Assembly: GCA_025453375.1 (NCBI GenBank)
Contig: JALOQT010000079.1
Coordinates: 1 to 5,614, forward strand
DNA from: Phycisphaerales bacterium
GTDB taxonomy: Bacteria; Planctomycetota; Phycisphaerae; Phycisphaerales; UBA1924
Length of the DNA: 5,614 nt
Direction: 5' to 3'
Below, piece by piece: positions 4,723-5,614 of this stretch. Numbering within the stretch: the stretch's first letter is position 1; each line of letters begins with the position of its first letter. The translations under genes and the position numbers were made by a program. The notes beneath the pieces are model-generated. The model saw nothing but the letters and a program-made list of their open reading frames with translations, did not search any database and was not told the DNA's origin.

Positions 4723-5404
4723 GGCCCGCACTGGTGAACATTACATTCCTCGGCCCGATGGCGGGTTTGATGCGTGGGCGGGGCAGTATGTCGCGGCGGT
4801 GCAGAACTTCTATGCCCAGCAGGGGTGGAAGACGGATGACTTGCAGCCGTTGCTTGACGCGTGGCAGGCGTGGCTGCGGGCGTATCCGCAGCATGTGGCG
4901 GCGCAGGCGGCGGCGGAGGCGGCGACGCAGGAGAAGGTCGCGGCCCGGCGGGGGTTAGAAGCACAGGTCCGCACACTGACGGGCCTTTTGCAGAACTTGC
5001 CGGTGGTGACCAACGCGGTGCGGGCGGATTTGGGGATCACGGTGCGCAGCGGCACGCGCACGGCTGGATCGACGCCGACATCGCGGCCGATGGCGATTGT
5101 GCAGCCGACCGGGCGGTTGACGCACGAACTGCGCTTGGTGGATGAAGCGACGCCGACGAAGCGTGCCCGGCCGCGCGGCGTGCAGCGGGCGGAGGTCTTT
5201 GTCGCCTTCACCGCGCCGACGGCGCCGGCCCCGAGTGACCCGGGGGCGTATCGCTATCTGCAAAGCGTCAGTGATGGCACGGCCACGCTGGCCTTTGACG
5301 CGCCGCGGGCCGGGCAGCAGGCGCACTACCTGGCCCGCTGGGTGACGCCGCGCGGCGCGGTGGGACCGTGGAGCGAAACGGCCAGCGCGACGGTGGCGGC
5401 CTAA
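4721..5404 (+). CDS. Uncharacterised protein, helical N-half plus Fn3-like C-half, 227 aa
   Basis: I cannot name a family, but the product looks like a conserved hypothetical protein. It opens MARTGEHYIPRPDGGFDAW and has no signal peptide. Residues about 14-105 are helical: an amphipathic stretch rich in Trp and Gln (DAWAGQYVAAVQNFYAQQGW, LLDAWQAWLRAY), an Ala/Glu-rich helix (58-77), then LEAQVRTLTGLLQNLP. A Thr/Pro linker (about 108-130) leads to a beta-rich C-terminal half: LTHELRLVDEATPTKRARPRGVQRAEVFVAF, then AHYLARWVTPRGAVGPWSETASATVAA. The closing strand pair with G-PWSE-A-A-V resembles the end of a fibronectin type III or similar beta-sandwich fold. The start at 4721 is set by GGAG 7 nt upstream. 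A gene with its own good ribosome binding site begins 87 nt after the stop, so the two may be co-transcribed. Function is unknown; a surface-associated or structural role is only a guess. Confidence 0.85.
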   Translation: MARTGEHYIPRPDGGFDAWAGQYVAAVQNFYAQQGWKTDDLQPLLDAWQAWLRAYPQHVAAQAAAEAATQEKVAARRGLEAQVRTLTGLLQNLPVVTNAVRADLGITVRSGTRTAGSTPTSRPMAIVQPTGRLTHELRLVDEATPTKRARPRGVQRAEVFVAFTAPTAPAPSDPGAYRYLQSVSDGTATLAFDAPRAGQQAHYLARWVTPRGAVGPWSETASATVAA

Positions 5405-5405
5405 G

Positions 5406-5468
5406 CCGCAGGCGATCAACACAGCCCCGCAGGCGATCAGGACAGACCCGCAGACGACATCGCAGACG
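5406..5468. repeat. 21-bp tandem repeat, three copies, downstream of stop codon
   Basis: Units at 5406-5426 and 5427-5447 share CCGCAGGCGATCA, then diverge by a few bases. A more degenerate third unit occupies 5448-5468 (CCGCAGACGACATCGCAGACG). The array begins two bases after the stop codon of the preceding gene and stays in its frame. Confidence 0.7.
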
Positions 5469-5478
5469 CAGACGACAC

Positions 5479-5483
5479 GAGGA
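5479..5483 (+). promoter_or_regulatory. Ribosome binding site for the gene at 5492
   Basis: GAGGA ends 8 nt before the ATG at 5492. This is near-ideal spacing and supports that ATG as a true start. Confidence 0.7.
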
Positions 5484-5491
5484 CACGAGCC

Positions 5492-5614
5492 ATGAATCAC
5501 GCACACGACGCGACGACGACCAGCCACAGCACGGCCGGCACCGACAGACGGACCGCCAGCGGCAAGAAATCCAAGGCCTCGGCGACGACGACCTTCGCCG
5601 GCACGCCGCGGCAG
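5492..5614 (+). CDS. Start of an uncharacterised gene, 3'-truncated by window
   Basis: Forty-one codons run open to the window edge from an ATG with a well-placed GAGGA. The visible N-terminus (MNHAHDATTTSHSTAGTDRR, then a Lys/Ser/Ala/Thr-rich segment containing GKKSKAS) is hydrophilic, low in complexity and probably disordered, with no signal peptide. It shares the frame and strand of the preceding gene, separated by its stop codon and 29 sense codons, so the two probably form an operon. Nothing here identifies a family; the functional part should lie beyond the window. Confidence 0.6.
   Translation, partial: MNHAHDATTTSHSTAGTDRRTASGKKSKASATTTFAGTPRQ

Noticed and set aside
3971..4894. Minus-strand open frame of 307 codons over the lipoprotein 3' end, the minisatellite and the inverted-repeat element
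   Set aside because: It runs through several unrelated repeats and the 5' part of a better-supported plus-strand gene. The product is Ser/Pro-rich with no motif and no ribosome binding site.
4431..4958. Plus-strand open frame ending in an Arg run
   Set aside because: It translates the inverted-repeat element and then the wrong frame of the gene at 4721.
1..5614. tRNA, rRNA, riboswitch or integrase/attachment sites
   Set aside because: I looked on both strands for characteristic conserved segments and saw none that I could support.

Overview
The window is very GC-rich (I estimate about 70%) and looks like a Gram-negative bacterium, most likely a planctomycete of the Phycisphaerae type. The grounds are an LPS (lipid A) biosynthesis gene, long exported Ala-rich proteins, and several families of short palindromic or short-period repeats that I associate from memory with planctomycete-like genomes. 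The taxonomic call is inference; there is no rRNA or tRNA in the window.

Layout, left to right. (1) 2-814 (+): C-terminal three quarters of lpxK, the lipid A 4'-kinase, cut off at its 5' end by the window. (2) 815-987: a 173-bp convergent intergenic gap built almost entirely of repeats: heptamer units, two back-to-back perfect hairpins (probable bidirectional terminator and/or REP-like element), then octamer units. (3) 988-3207 (-): a 739-residue exported alpha-helical, TPR-like protein. (4) 3208-3412: divergent intergenic region holding one copy of a perfect 25-nt direct repeat; the second copy lies over the start codon of the next gene. (5) 3413-4195 (+): a probable 260-residue lipoprotein or exported protein with two copies of a 26-nt palindromic repeat inserted in frame. 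(6) 4167-4409 (+): a possible 80-residue overlapping ORF containing a 21-bp minisatellite of five copies. (7) 4410-4720: non-coding, with a hairpin, a MITE/REP-like inverted-repeat element (4553-4667) and an octamer array that runs into the ribosome binding site and start codon of the next gene. (8) 4721-5404 (+): a 227-residue conserved-looking protein with a helical N-terminal half and an Fn3-like C-terminal half. (9) 5405-5491: short spacer with 21-bp repeats. (10) 5492-end (+): the first 41 codons of another gene with a good ribosome binding site.

No single enzymatic or defence system is visible. The genes do not form an obvious pathway: lpxK and the TPR gene converge, the TPR and lipoprotein genes diverge, and the last two genes probably form a small operon. 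The striking feature is the density and variety of short repeats. All three gaps over 150 bp, plus the last short spacer, carry a repeat. Repeats also sit inside a coding region, over a start codon and across a ribosome binding site, so repeat copy number or insertion may be shaping gene expression and protein sequence here.
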